From: Curtobacterium sp. VKM Ac-1395
GTDB lineage: Bacteria; Actinomycetota; Actinomycetes; Actinomycetales; Microbacteriaceae
DNA length: 64,000 nt
Assembly (NCBI RefSeq): GCF_015350975.1
Contig: NZ_JADKRX010000002.1
Coordinates: 124,001-188,000, forward strand
Direction: 5' to 3'
Shown piece by piece: positions 1 to 7,794 of this stretch (positions within the stretch are counted from its first letter, which is position 1; every line of letters begins with the position of its first letter). Made by a program: the position numbers and the translations under genes. The notes below the pieces were generated by a model. That model was not told where the DNA came from and made no database searches. It saw nothing but the letters and a program-made list of their open reading frames with translations.

Positions 1-166
1 CCCTTAGCTCCCGCTGTACGATGCCCACGACAGCGTCGGCGATATTCTGCGCAGTCTGATCTTCCACTCTATGAAGGTACCGCTCTTCGACAGCGCGTCC
101 GCGGGGGTTCTGCTGCGTGACGACCGCCCTTTCGGCCGGATATTCGGGACCGTCGAGTCGCGCCAC
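1..166 (-). CDS. partial unknown protein, N-terminal 55 residues
   Basis: An open frame on the minus strand begins at a possible GTG (164-166) and runs off the left edge without a stop. It encodes about 55 charged residues (starting VARLDGPEYPAERAVV, then a helical, Glu/Arg-rich stretch). It begins 47 nt downstream of the stop of the DUF6602-like gene on the same strand, so it looks like the second gene of a divergent two-gene unit. No good ribosome binding site is visible, the fragment is too short to assign, and I do not recognise it. It could be part of the same defence cassette. Confidence 0.4.
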   Translation of the reverse strand, partial: MARLDGPEYPAERAVVTQQNPRGRAVEERYLHRVEDQTAQNIADAVVGIVQRELR

Positions 167-213
167 GCCGGATCTTGCGGGTGGGCTAGACCGTCCGGTG
201 GATGGCAAGCGGA

Positions 214-1014
214 CTAGTCTCCGCCGCTGTCCGGGAACTCGGCCGGATCGATGCCCTCGAGCAGGGCATCGTATGCACGCAGGTCAACCGCCATCGCAGT
301 GCCAACAGACTGAAGCCTGCGGAACAGACGCAACGCGAAGAAGATCAGTTGAGTACCTGGTGAAGACACTTCTAGACCCGGCCGGAGGAGTTCCAAGTTC
401 GCGCTGTCAAGAACGTGATCGAAAGCGTTGTGCTCTAGGGCGAGCCCCAGATCGAGATGAGCGTCGCCGTCGTGGCTGGCCAGTTGCGCTTTCGCCGCGG
501 GCGAGTCAAACCCGTTCGTCCATCCGCTTCGGAGCCCGACGATGCCGCCAAGAATGGGTCGAGATTCAGGCGGAGGCCCATCATGCGTACCCGAGATGTC
601 CACGATCGGTCCGGACCGGCGGACGAGGCGACGGACGCTCGCGACCTTCTCGGCCGCGTACCCTAGGGTCCCTGCCGCGACCTCGGGCTTCACCTCGAGG
701 ACCGCGTACACGCTCTCGACGGGCACGATGCGGCTGGATCCGGCCTCGAACCATAGTGGCGAGTACTGGCGGTCGTAGATTGCAAGATCGATCTGCTCGC
801 TCTGATCGCCGTTCGAGTCCATGGCGAAGATAGGGCCGATCTCGTACCGCCCCGGAAGGAACGAGCGGAGCATTCGGCCCCAGTTCGCCTCCGACGCATC
901 TCCAAGGGTGGTGGGGTGCTTGGTGAAGTCCAGCGGCAACTCGAGCTGAGCAGCCAAGAGGCGCTGTCGCTTGACGAACGCCTCTCTGATATCGACGCGA
1001 TGTTGCTTGGCCAT
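214..1014 (-). CDS. DUF6602-like protein, putative PD-(D/E)xK nuclease
   Basis: 266 aa. From memory the layout matches the DUF6602 family: an acidic helix (SEANWGRML, residues 41-49), then SEQIDLAIYDRQYSPLW (72-88), then VESVYAVLEVK (99-109). D76 followed by E107-x-K109 is the D...ExK spacing of PD-(D/E)xK nucleases, with E43 as a possible further acid. Catalysis is therefore inferred, not shown. The gene is divergent from the CD-NTase operon across 97 bp, so the two may share a control region. The operon itself has no effector, which makes this protein the best candidate for the killing or nuclease arm. It could instead be an unrelated defence gene of the island. Confidence 0.75.
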   Translation of the reverse strand: MAKQHRVDIREAFVKRQRLLAAQLELPLDFTKHPTTLGDASEANWGRMLRSFLPGRYEIGPIFAMDSNGDQSEQIDLAIYDRQYSPLWFEAGSSRIVPVESVYAVLEVKPEVAAGTLGYAAEKVASVRRLVRRSGPIVDISGTHDGPPPESRPILGGIVGLRSGWTNGFDSPAAKAQLASHDGDAHLDLGLALEHNAFDHVLDSANLELLRPGLEVSSPGTQLIFFALRLFRRLQSVGTAMAVDLRAYDALLEGIDPAEFPDSGGD

Positions 1015-1111
1015 GCACCCCTCGTTTCGGTCCCGTGCTCACCCTATGCGCGGATGTCGGTGGTCGACGCTAGCGTGAGGATCACCCAAAACTTGGAATC
1101 TGTGGAGTGCC
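1015..1111. promoter_or_regulatory. divergent control region of the defence cassette
   Basis: 97 bp between the start codons of the DUF6602-like gene and the CD-NTase gene. Both transcripts must start here or further into the neighbours. A weak GTGGAG lies 5 nt before the CD-NTase ATG. No convincing -10/-35 pair or operator palindrome was found by eye. Confidence 0.4.
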
Positions 1112-2071
1112 ATGACCATCTTCGATTCGTTCGCGACCTTCCAGTCCGTCGTGAACGCGGACCCCGATCAGGTGGCCGAGGCCCGTCGCCGGAGGCGCTT
1201 GTTCGAGCGTGCGTTCAAGTCCGAACCCGACGTCGTCGAGGTCGTACCCTCCGGCTCATTGGCTCGAGGAACTCACAAAGATCCAATCCACGATGTCGAC
1301 CTCATTGTTGTTTACGACGCCGATCAGCACGAGGCGTGGGGTGCGTCCGGTGCATCCGCCCACGAAGCCCTTGATCATGCGCGCGCCGCCGTCAACCGCC
1401 TTCTCGGGGTCGGGGCAGGCACGGTCGACCAGCTGGTTCGCCTCGCTCGACCTCGAAACCACGCGGTCAAGTGCTTCTTGGACGATCCCGAAGACGTGGA
1501 TGCGTTCACCGTCGATGTCATGCCAGCGCTCAGGACCGATAGGGGCTTCCTGATCCCCGAAGCGCGTAGCGAACGATGGGTGGACGCGGATCCTGAGTAC
1601 CTCATCGCGGAGGCTGCCCGAAAGCACTCAGAGTGGTCGCAGTACGCAGGCGCCGTCCGAATGCTGAAGTTCTGGGGCGCGGAGCAAGCTCCGCTCAAGG
1701 TCAAGTCGCTTGTGATGGAAGTGCTCGCACTCGAACACCTGTCCACTGACCTCAATCGACCTGCCGCGATTCGAAACTTCTTCACTGCGGCCGCGTTCCG
1801 GATCGACTCCGGGCTCGTCGTCGAAGACCCGGCAAACCTTTGTGGCCCAATCCAGAGCGATCTCGACATGGACGAGCTCGGCTCTCGACTCCGGACCGCG
1901 TCGAACATCGCCATCGACGCCGGCGCAGCGCAAGTCGCGCAAGATGACGCGCGTGCGAGCCGGCTGTGGCGAGAGATCTTCGGCGAACAGTTTCCGGAGA
2001 TTCTCGCGGCCGCTGGCGCAGCCGTCGTGCCTGATGGGCCACGGACCGTGAAAGACAGTCCGCAAGGGTGA
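1112..2071 (+). CDS. CD-NTase (CBASS-type nucleotidyltransferase) ending in Gly
   Basis: 319 aa, DNA polymerase beta-like nucleotidyltransferase fold. The catalytic set is visible: GSLARGT at residues 48-54, the metal acids D61 and D63 (HDVDLIVVY), and a third acid D135 (AFTVDVMPAL). Such enzymes make cyclic oligonucleotide second messengers after phage infection. The last residues are SPQG: a C-terminal glycine is what type II CBASS cyclases use when the E1/E2 machinery conjugates them to targets. The ATG follows a weak GTGGAG. The stop overlaps the next start by 4 nt (GTGA), so translation is probably coupled. The clade and nucleotide product cannot be read from sequence alone. Confidence 0.88.
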   Translation: MTIFDSFATFQSVVNADPDQVAEARRRRRLFERAFKSEPDVVEVVPSGSLARGTHKDPIHDVDLIVVYDADQHEAWGASGASAHEALDHARAAVNRLLGVGAGTVDQLVRLARPRNHAVKCFLDDPEDVDAFTVDVMPALRTDRGFLIPEARSERWVDADPEYLIAEAARKHSEWSQYAGAVRMLKFWGAEQAPLKVKSLVMEVLALEHLSTDLNRPAAIRNFFTAAAFRIDSGLVVEDPANLCGPIQSDLDMDELGSRLRTASNIAIDAGAAQVAQDDARASRLWREIFGEQFPEILAAAGAAVVPDGPRTVKDSPQG

Positions 2072-2607
2072 CGGACGAAGCAGCCCTAACCCGGTGGTTC
2101 GACTGGGACCCGAGCCGGCTCCTCCGAGATGTCGATGAACTGGCTGTCATCGCGCCGGAACTGCTCCGTCGCACCCCGGACGGTGAGTTCCTCGCGAACG
2201 GTGGCTGGGTCGGCACACTGCCTCTATGGCCGTTTGATCGGCCCGCACCCCCGAACCTCGACGCGCTCCTTCCGAACCCGATGAGCGTCGTCATCACCTA
2301 CCCCTCGGCGTACCCAATGCTGCCGCCTCGCGTCTACCCAACGGAGCCACAACCAGCGATCCTCGAGGTCTCGGACACTGTCTGGCATGTCTCGCCGGGA
2401 GGGTCGCTCTGCCTCTTTCAGTCCGACGGGATGTGGGACCCCTTGGCCAGCATCGGAGACATCGTCCTCAAAAGCGCCGGCTGGCGCATCGAATACGAGC
2501 TGATGCATCGAGGCGCGATTGATCGGATGACCGAACGGGGAATCGTCACCGACACGCACCTTGACGACCTCGTCATTGAGCAGGCGAAGCAGGCGGCCGA
2601 GGAATGA
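2068..2607 (+). CDS. E2-like (UBC-fold) conjugating protein
   Basis: 179 aa, GTG start inside the GTGA overlap with the CD-NTase gene. The core shows YPSAYPMLPPRVYP (78-91, the E2 proline-rich strand region), then WHVSPGGSLCLF (106-117). C115 in LCL is the only cysteine in the protein and is the expected thioester residue, with H107 upstream. In type II CBASS this domain is normally fused to the N-terminus of the E1 (Cap2). Here it is a free-standing gene whose stop overlaps the E1 start by ATGA. Its likely job is to take the activated C-terminal Gly of the cyclase and transfer it to a target. Confidence 0.85.
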   Translation: MTDEAALTRWFDWDPSRLLRDVDELAVIAPELLRRTPDGEFLANGGWVGTLPLWPFDRPAPPNLDALLPNPMSVVITYPSAYPMLPPRVYPTEPQPAILEVSDTVWHVSPGGSLCLFQSDGMWDPLASIGDIVLKSAGWRIEYELMHRGAIDRMTERGIVTDTHLDDLVIEQAKQAAEE

Positions 2608-3917
2608 CCAACTCTCCGTTCGTAATGGTGCCGCGCGATGCCCTTCGTCTGATGAATGCCTCGTCGCGTCGTCTCGGCAACCTCCGATTCAAGCTCTCTG
2701 AGGCAGACGGTCGCTTCGTCGTAGACGCTGTCGAGACGAGCGAGAACACATTCGTCGACGTGCGCCCCGATCGGGCGTTCGCATCGCTGACGTGGGGTGA
2801 CCTGACTCGGTGGGGGCAATGGGCACGATCGGACAGCCCGGATCTCGCGGCAACCTACCTCTTGCTCACACGGCGACCAAACGGAGCCCTTCCCTTCGAC
2901 GCCCTCCATCAAATGGTCCCCGGGACCGACGACCCCGGCGCCATCTCAGGACTGCTCATTGTGAGCCACGAAGACGTTCCTCCGGAACTGAGGGCAGCGG
3001 GCATGCCAGAATTCTCGGGATGGCTGATCGAACGAGACGGTGTCGTCCCATTCCCGGTTCATGCCGAGCCGGACGAATTTGGCGCTTCCCAACTCACTGG
3101 CGACTGGCCGCTCCGTCAACTGGCGCAAGAGTCGATAACCCTTGTCGGCACCGGTTCCATCGGCAGCGCGGCGGCTGACGCGCTCTCGCGAATTGGCGTG
3201 GGGGAACTTCACCTCGTGGATCCCGATCGGCTTCTGTGGCACAACCTAATCCGCCATCGTCTGGGGCCTGAATCGGTAGGTCGGTACAAAGTCGACGCCT
3301 TGGCTGCGTTGATAGCCGAGCGTGACGCGGAGACGAATCCGGCCACTCGGACAACGCTCATCCCACACCGACTGGACGTCGTCGAGCACGCCGAGCTCCT
3401 TCGTCCGATCATTCAGGCCTCGACAGTCGTGCTCTGTTGCGCAGATGGAATTGCCCCGCGACGCGTGGTCAATCATCTGGCCCGTCTCGCTCGGACGTCT
3501 GCGATCTTCGCATGCGTACTCAATGACGGGAGTATCGGCGAGATCTTCCGATCGCGCCCAGGCCGCGGCCGAGGATGTTTGCTCTGTCACCGCGCCTACC
3601 TGGAAGCCAACGGGTGGATCGACCCGGAAGCCGATCAGGAACTCGGGTACGGCACTGGAAGTTCGCACAAGCCAATGACGGCGATCCCGAGCGACCTGCA
3701 GTTGGTAGGGCAATTCGCGGCACAGGCGACTATCGCAACGCTCCTCGAGTCGCGACAGGGAATGCCGGGTTCGCGCCTTCCGAGCGATCACGCCGTCATC
3801 GGGCTACGGCCGGTGGCGGCGCTTGCGGGCCCGTTTGGCGTCTCGGCGCCGGGGGAGGTCCGGTGGTCGGAAGTGCCGCCGCCTCGAGCCGTGTGCGCGA
3901 CATGTTCTCTGACGTAG
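2604..3917 (+). CDS. E1-like ThiF-family adenylyltransferase
   Basis: 437 aa. The first 165 residues or so are an unassigned domain. From residue 175 a ThiF/MoeB/E1 Rossmann domain follows: GTGSIG (182-187), VDPDRLLWHN (205-214) with R217, K229 and D281. Two CxxC pairs, C325/C328 and C431/C434, fit a structural zinc site. The catalytic cysteine is not obvious; C278, C279 and C304 are candidates. Expected role: adenylate the C-terminal Gly of the CD-NTase and pass it to the E2-like protein. The gene overlaps its neighbours at both ends (ATGA upstream; the JAB start lies inside its 3' end). Its lack of a fused E2 separates it from canonical Cap2. Confidence 0.85.
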   Translation: MTNSPFVMVPRDALRLMNASSRRLGNLRFKLSEADGRFVVDAVETSENTFVDVRPDRAFASLTWGDLTRWGQWARSDSPDLAATYLLLTRRPNGALPFDALHQMVPGTDDPGAISGLLIVSHEDVPPELRAAGMPEFSGWLIERDGVVPFPVHAEPDEFGASQLTGDWPLRQLAQESITLVGTGSIGSAAADALSRIGVGELHLVDPDRLLWHNLIRHRLGPESVGRYKVDALAALIAERDAETNPATRTTLIPHRLDVVEHAELLRPIIQASTVVLCCADGIAPRRVVNHLARLARTSAIFACVLNDGSIGEIFRSRPGRGRGCLLCHRAYLEANGWIDPEADQELGYGTGSSHKPMTAIPSDLQLVGQFAAQATIATLLESRQGMPGSRLPSDHAVIGLRPVAALAGPFGVSAPGEVRWSEVPPPRAVCATCSLT

Positions 3918-4375
3918 CCCCGTCGACTCCCGGGCTCGTCAGGTTGAGTGCGGCAGCGCGCCGTGCCATCGAAACCGAGGTGGTCCGGACCGACGCCAAT
4001 CTCGAAACGGGTGGAGTGCTCCTCGGACATGACCTTGAGGCCGAGATTTTGGTGAGCGTCGCGGGTGGGCCCGGACCTGGGGCAGTGCACCAGGCACGCA
4101 GGTTTGATCGAGACACGCACTATGCCTCCAAACTGGCGGACGAGGCGTGGGACCGAGATCGTTCTCAATGGATCGGTGAGTGGCACACACACCCCACTAG
4201 CTCCTTGATGCCAAGCCAAGTGGATCTGTCGACGTACCGAACTCATCTGCGCGAGGGCAACGTCGGCCCAGGCGCGTTCTTGTCGCTCCTTGTTCGGTCG
4301 CGAGGGCAGAACTGCACGATGGTCGGCTGGGCTGTGACGCAATCATCGTTGGAACGGATCATGATCCTGTCGTAG
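3902..4375 (+). CDS. JAB/JAMM (MPN) metalloprotease, Cap3-like
   Basis: 157 aa from ATG 3902. The complete JAMM zinc motif is visible: E35 (LETGGVLLG), then EWHTHP with H95 and H97, S105 and D108 (H-x-H-P-x6-S-x2-D). In type II CBASS the equivalent Cap3 cleaves the cyclase-target conjugate. The ATG lies 16 nt inside the E1 gene with no clear binding site. An in-frame GTG at 3863 with GGGGGAGG at 3851-3858 is an alternative start adding 13 residues. This is the last gene of the cassette; 134 bp further on the comM fragment begins. Confidence 0.85.
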   Translation: MFSDVAPSTPGLVRLSAAARRAIETEVVRTDANLETGGVLLGHDLEAEILVSVAGGPGPGAVHQARRFDRDTHYASKLADEAWDRDRSQWIGEWHTHPTSSLMPSQVDLSTYRTHLREGNVGPGAFLSLLVRSRGQNCTMVGWAVTQSSLERIMILS

Positions 4376-4509
4376 TCCAGAGTCGTCGTGCCTGCCAGAG
4401 GTGCCGCTCTGCGTCAGTTCAGATCGCATGCTGACCTGCGTCCCCGCAGAATACGTAGCCGGGCGCTCTTGGGACTAACAGATTGACGTGGGTTAGCCCC
4501 CTATAAAAC
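4376..4509. mobile_element. right end of the island and comM junction, with an imperfect dyad
   Basis: After the JAB stop, 134 bp of non-coding, lower-GC DNA run up to the first recognisable comM codons. An imperfect inverted pair, GGGACTAAC (4471-4479) and GTTAGCCCC (4492-4500), lies just before the junction, followed by CTATAAAAC. Reading comM back in frame hits TAA at 4504-4506, so foreign sequence ends at about 4509. The dyad could be a transposon end or a recombinase site. The other end of the island is outside the window, so neither terminal repeats nor a target duplication can be checked. Confidence 0.55.
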
Positions 4510-5004
4510 CTCGCCGCGAACCCCTGCCCGTGCGGGAACGCCGGAGCCCGGCCCGGGTCCGGTGCGCCGCCCTGCGACTGCACGGCGATGACCCTCCGGC
4601 GGTACATGGGACGGCTGTCCGGGCCGTTGCTCGACCGGATCGACATCCGCGTGCAGGTCCAACGGGTCACCACCGGTGCGATCCGACGAGCCGCGGGCAG
4701 CACGCCGACGACCGCCGAGGCCCGGTCGCTCGTCACCGCGGCGCGGGCCCGGATGCACGCCCGGCTCGAGGGCACGGGATGGACCACGAACAGCGAGGTC
4801 GCGGGCAGCTGGTTGCGTGGAGCGGGGCGCGCGGAACCCGGGTCGACGAAGGACCTCGACCGGGCGCTCGACCTCGGCACACTCACCATGCGGGGCTGGG
4901 ACCGGGTGATGCGGCTGGCGTGGACGTTGGCCGACCTCGGCGGGATCGACCTCCCCGGCGAGCCGCAGGTCCGCGCGGCCATCGGGCTCCGGAGCGCGCT
5001 GTGA
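4510..5004 (+). pseudogene. comM: C-terminal fragment of comM (YifB, Mg-chelatase-like ATPase)
   Basis: About 164 codons in one open frame with no start. They begin LAANPCPCG, the conserved YifB/ComM block, then a second Cys pair (CDC), YMGRLSGPLLDRID and the C-terminal helical region ending GLRSAL. An intact family member is about 500 aa, so the N-terminal two thirds (Walker motifs) are missing here. The break coincides with the drop in GC and the end of the defence island. comM interruption by islands is well known, for example AbaR elements in Acinetobacter. The 3' end overlaps dprA by GTGA, the usual comM-dprA order. The rest of comM may lie beyond the far end of the island. Confidence 0.85.
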
Positions 5005-6242
5005 GCGGCGTCGGCGGTGCGACGCGACCGGTGGACCTCGGTGCGGTGCACGAGGGCGCGCTCGACACCGAGGACGCCCTCGCCCGGATCGCGTGGGGCT
5101 CGCTCGTGGAACCGGGGGACTTCACCGCGGGCGTGCTCGTCGAGGCACTCGGGGCAGCCAGGGCGCTCGGTCTCGTGCTCGAGGCAGTCCAGCGCGACAT
5201 GGCCGTGCTCGTGAGTGCGTGTCTGGACGCGGGCGTCGTCGGCCCCGGCGAGGGTGCGGCGTTCGAGACCGCGCTCGTGGCGGCGGTGGCCCGGTGGCGC
5301 CCGCGGACCCATGCCCTCGACGTCGCGGCGGTGGTGGCGTCCGCGCAGCGGGTCGGCGGTGCGTTGCTGCTGCCTGGGGACGCGGACTGGCCCGAGCGCC
5401 TGACCGACCTCGGTGCCCACGCCCCGCTCATGCTCTGGGGACGCGGACGCCTCCGTGGCCCGGCCGGAGCACTGCATCGCCCGTGCCTGTCGGTCGTCGG
5501 CAGCCGCGCGAACACGCTCGCCGGCGCTGAGGCCACGGCGGAGATCACGTCGGCGGCGGCCGATGCCGGGTGCACGGTGATCAGCGGCGGGGCGTACGGC
5601 ATCGACGCCGTGGCACATCGGGTCGCGATCGCCGCCGGCACGCCCACGGTCGCGGTGCTCGCGGGCGGGATCGACCAGCTCTACCCCGCTGGACACGTCG
5701 AGCTCCTCCGGACCGTCGGGCACCAGGGGCTGCTGCTTGCGGAGTCACCACCCGGGACACGTCCCACGCGGTGGCGGTTCCTCGCCCGCAACCGCCTGAT
5801 CGCGGCGCTCGGGCACGCGACGGTGGTGGTCGAGGCCGGGGCACGGTCCGGGGCGCTCAACACCGCGCACCACGCGGCGCAGCTGGGACGACCGGTGCTG
5901 GCCGTGCCTGGTGCGTTCTCCTCCCCGGCGTCCTTCGGGTGCCACCGGCTCGTCGCGCAGGGTCGGGCGCAGCTCGCGGTCCAGCCGGACGACCCGGTGC
6001 GCGCGGCGCTCGAGGCCGCCGGGGAACCGTCGGTGCAGCCGGAGGACGCCGTGCCGCTGCGGTCGGCGTCGGAGGACCCCGAGGTGGTCAGGGCCGTCGA
6101 CGCCCTCGGGCGACGTCCCGCGCCGGTGACCGAGGTCGCTCGACGGTCCGGGCTCTCCGTCGCCGCGGCCACGGACGCCCTGGCGCTGGCCGAACTGCAG
6201 GGGCTCGTCGTCCGACGCCCGGACGGGTGGGCAGCGCGGTGA
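5001..6242 (+). CDS. dprA: DNA-processing protein DprA
   Basis: 413 aa. GTG 5001 is chosen because it forms a GTGA overlap with the comM stop. A helical N-terminal region (1-110) is followed by the DprA Rossmann-like core: SVVGSRA (164-170), ISGGAYGIDAVAH (194-206), VAVLAGGIDQLYPAGH, FLARNRLIA (260-268) and VVVEAGARSGALNTA. A winged-helix tail covers about 355-413. DprA loads RecA on incoming single-stranded DNA during natural transformation. Here it survives although its neighbour comM is broken, so uptake might be altered rather than lost; that is inference. Confidence 0.95.
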   Translation: MSGVGGATRPVDLGAVHEGALDTEDALARIAWGSLVEPGDFTAGVLVEALGAARALGLVLEAVQRDMAVLVSACLDAGVVGPGEGAAFETALVAAVARWRPRTHALDVAAVVASAQRVGGALLLPGDADWPERLTDLGAHAPLMLWGRGRLRGPAGALHRPCLSVVGSRANTLAGAEATAEITSAAADAGCTVISGGAYGIDAVAHRVAIAAGTPTVAVLAGGIDQLYPAGHVELLRTVGHQGLLLAESPPGTRPTRWRFLARNRLIAALGHATVVVEAGARSGALNTAHHAAQLGRPVLAVPGAFSSPASFGCHRLVAQGRAQLAVQPDDPVRAALEAAGEPSVQPEDAVPLRSASEDPEVVRAVDALGRRPAPVTEVARRSGLSVAAATDALALAELQGLVVRRPDGWAAR

Positions 6243-6254
6243 TGCCCCGGTGCC

Positions 6255-6260
6255 TAGGGT
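6255..6260 (+). promoter_or_regulatory. -10 box for leaderless xerC
   Basis: TAGGGT followed by 6 nt and the ATG of xerC, with no Shine-Dalgarno sequence between. The spacing implies that transcription starts at or next to the start codon. Confidence 0.6.
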
Positions 6261-6266
6261 TGGGGC

Positions 6267-7196
6267 ATGGACGGTCGCGGCGGGTCACTCGGTGGCGCGG
6301 TCTCGGCGTTCCTCGGCGACGCGCTGCACGTGCGGGGGCTCAGCGAGCAGACGGTTCGCGCGTACCGGGGCGACCTCGAGGACCTCCTGCGGTTCACCGC
6401 GGCCCGCGGGTTCAGTGACGTGCAGGAGCTGTCACTCGAGGTGCTGCGGGACTGGCTCTGGGAGTCGAACGAGCGTGGCCTGGCGCGGTCGAGCATCGCG
6501 CGGCGGTCATCGTCGGTCCGGGCCTTCACGCGGTGGGGGAGCGAGAACGGCGTCCTGCCGAACGACCCCGGTGTGCGACTGCGGGCTCCGAAGGGCGCCT
6601 CGCACCTGCCGAGGGTGGTCTCGGCCGACCAGGTCCGGGAGCTGCTCGACGGGCTCGCTGGGCGCGCGAGCGGGGACGACCCCGTGGCGCTGCGCGACCT
6701 CGCGCTCGTCGAGCTCCTCTACGCCGCGGCGATCCGGGTCAGCGAACTGGTGGGCATCGACGTCGCCGCGCTGGATCGTGGACGCCTGACGGTGCGGGTG
6801 CTCGGGAAGGGCGGCAAGGAGCGGGTCGTGCCGTTCGGCGTGCCGGCACAGGACGCGATCGAGGCCTGGCTCGCGCGGGGTCGTCCCGTGCTCGCCGCCC
6901 GGGCAGCGGGGACGGCGTCGCCGGCGCTGTTCCTCGGCGACCGGGGTGGGCGCCTCGGGGTGCGCAGCGCCTACCGCGTGGTCGCGCGGCTGCTGCAGGA
7001 CCTGCCGGGCGAGGGCCCGAGCGGCCCGCACACCTTCCGGCACACGGCAGCGACGCACCTGTTGGACGGGGGAGCGGACCTGCGGGCGGTGCAGGAGCTC
7101 CTCGGGCACGCGAGCCTCGGCACGACCCAGATCTACACGCACGTGTCCTCGGCGCGGCTCCGCGAGGTCTACCGAACGGCGCATCCTCGCGCCTGA
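6267..7196 (+). CDS. xerC: tyrosine recombinase XerC
   Basis: 309 aa. A SAM-like N-terminal core-binding domain (10-100) precedes the catalytic domain. The tyrosine-recombinase residues are visible: R157 (AAIRVSEL), K near 181 in the beta hairpin LGKGGKER, H255 and R258 ([12 protein letters not shown]), H281 ([11 protein letters not shown]) and Y290 (IYTHV). With XerD it resolves chromosome dimers at dif. The comM-dprA-xerC order is common in actinobacteria, which argues for the housekeeping recombinase rather than an integrase of the nearby island. It has its own apparent promoter 24 nt after dprA. Confidence 0.93.
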   Translation: MDGRGGSLGGAVSAFLGDALHVRGLSEQTVRAYRGDLEDLLRFTAARGFSDVQELSLEVLRDWLWESNERGLARSSIARRSSSVRAFTRWGSENGVLPNDPGVRLRAPKGASHLPRVVSADQVRELLDGLAGRASGDDPVALRDLALVELLYAAAIRVSELVGIDVAALDRGRLTVRVLGKGGKERVVPFGVPAQDAIEAWLARGRPVLAARAAGTASPALFLGDRGGRLGVRSAYRVVARLLQDLPGEGPSGPHTFRHTAATHLLDGGADLRAVQELLGHASLGTTQIYTHVSSARLREVYRTAHPRA

Positions 7197-7212
7197 CGAC
7201 GACTGCCCCGCG

Positions 7213-7794
7213 TCACCCGGGCCAGGCGGACTCGGGGAGCAAGACCGGCCACGCGGCCGCGGACAGGTACGGCATGGGATCGACGTAGCGGTCGTCGAGC
7301 CTGGCGCCGAGGTGGACGCACGGGTCGTCCGCGGGGCAGTGCCCGACGGCCACGAGTCCCACGGGGTCGCCCTGCTCGACGACGTCGCCCCGCGCGACCG
7401 AGGGCTGCACCGAGTCGAGCGTGCTCACCAGTCCGCCGCCGTGGTCGATCGTCACGAGGGGCCGGCCGCCGACGGCTCCGGCGAACGTCACGACGCCATC
7501 GTCGACCGCGACCGCCGTGGTGCCGAGCGGGGCAGCGACGTCGATGCCGCGATGCCCGGCCGCGTAGTCGTCCGCGGGCGGCTCCCACGGCCGCTCGACC
7601 ACGCGTGACCCGGTCGGCCACACCCACGGGGGAGCTGCACCACCGGAAGCCGCACCACTGGGGCCCGCACCACCGAGATCAGTCCCGGCGGCGCCAGGAG
7701 CGCGTACCGGAGTCGGAGCGAGTGCCGGAGTCGGAGCGAGTGCCGTCGTGCAGACGAGCCCGAGCAGGGCGAGCACCAGGGTGAGGCGGTCCAT
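7213..7794 (-). CDS. secreted M23-family (LytM-like) protein, degenerate active site
   Basis: 193 aa with a short N-terminal signal segment (LTLVLALLGLV, 4-14). A Pro/Ala-rich linker is encoded by a duplicated 18-bp unit (7692-7745), giving ALAPTP twice. The LytM core follows: GHRGID (H81, D85), VTIDHGG (H118) and CVHLGARLD (H161). In active M23 endopeptidases the last motif is HxH; here the first His is C159. Zinc binding or hydrolysis may therefore be lost, leaving a regulator-like or wall-binding role. It is convergent with xerC, 16 bp between the stops. Confidence 0.8.
   Translation of the reverse strand: MDRLTLVLALLGLVCTTALAPTPALAPTPVRAPGAAGTDLGGAGPSGAASGGAAPPWVWPTGSRVVERPWEPPADDYAAGHRGIDVAAPLGTTAVAVDDGVVTFAGAVGGRPLVTIDHGGGLVSTLDSVQPSVARGDVVEQGDPVGLVAVGHCPADDPCVHLGARLDDRYVDPMPYLSAAAWPVLLPESAWPG

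Noticed and set aside
117..833. Plus-strand open frame at the left end
   Set aside because: Antisense to the DUF6602-like gene and rich in Arg/Ser with no binding site.
6267..7196. Integrase of the defence island
   Set aside because: The comM-dprA-xerC order, size and GC match the host chromosome; it is the housekeeping XerC.
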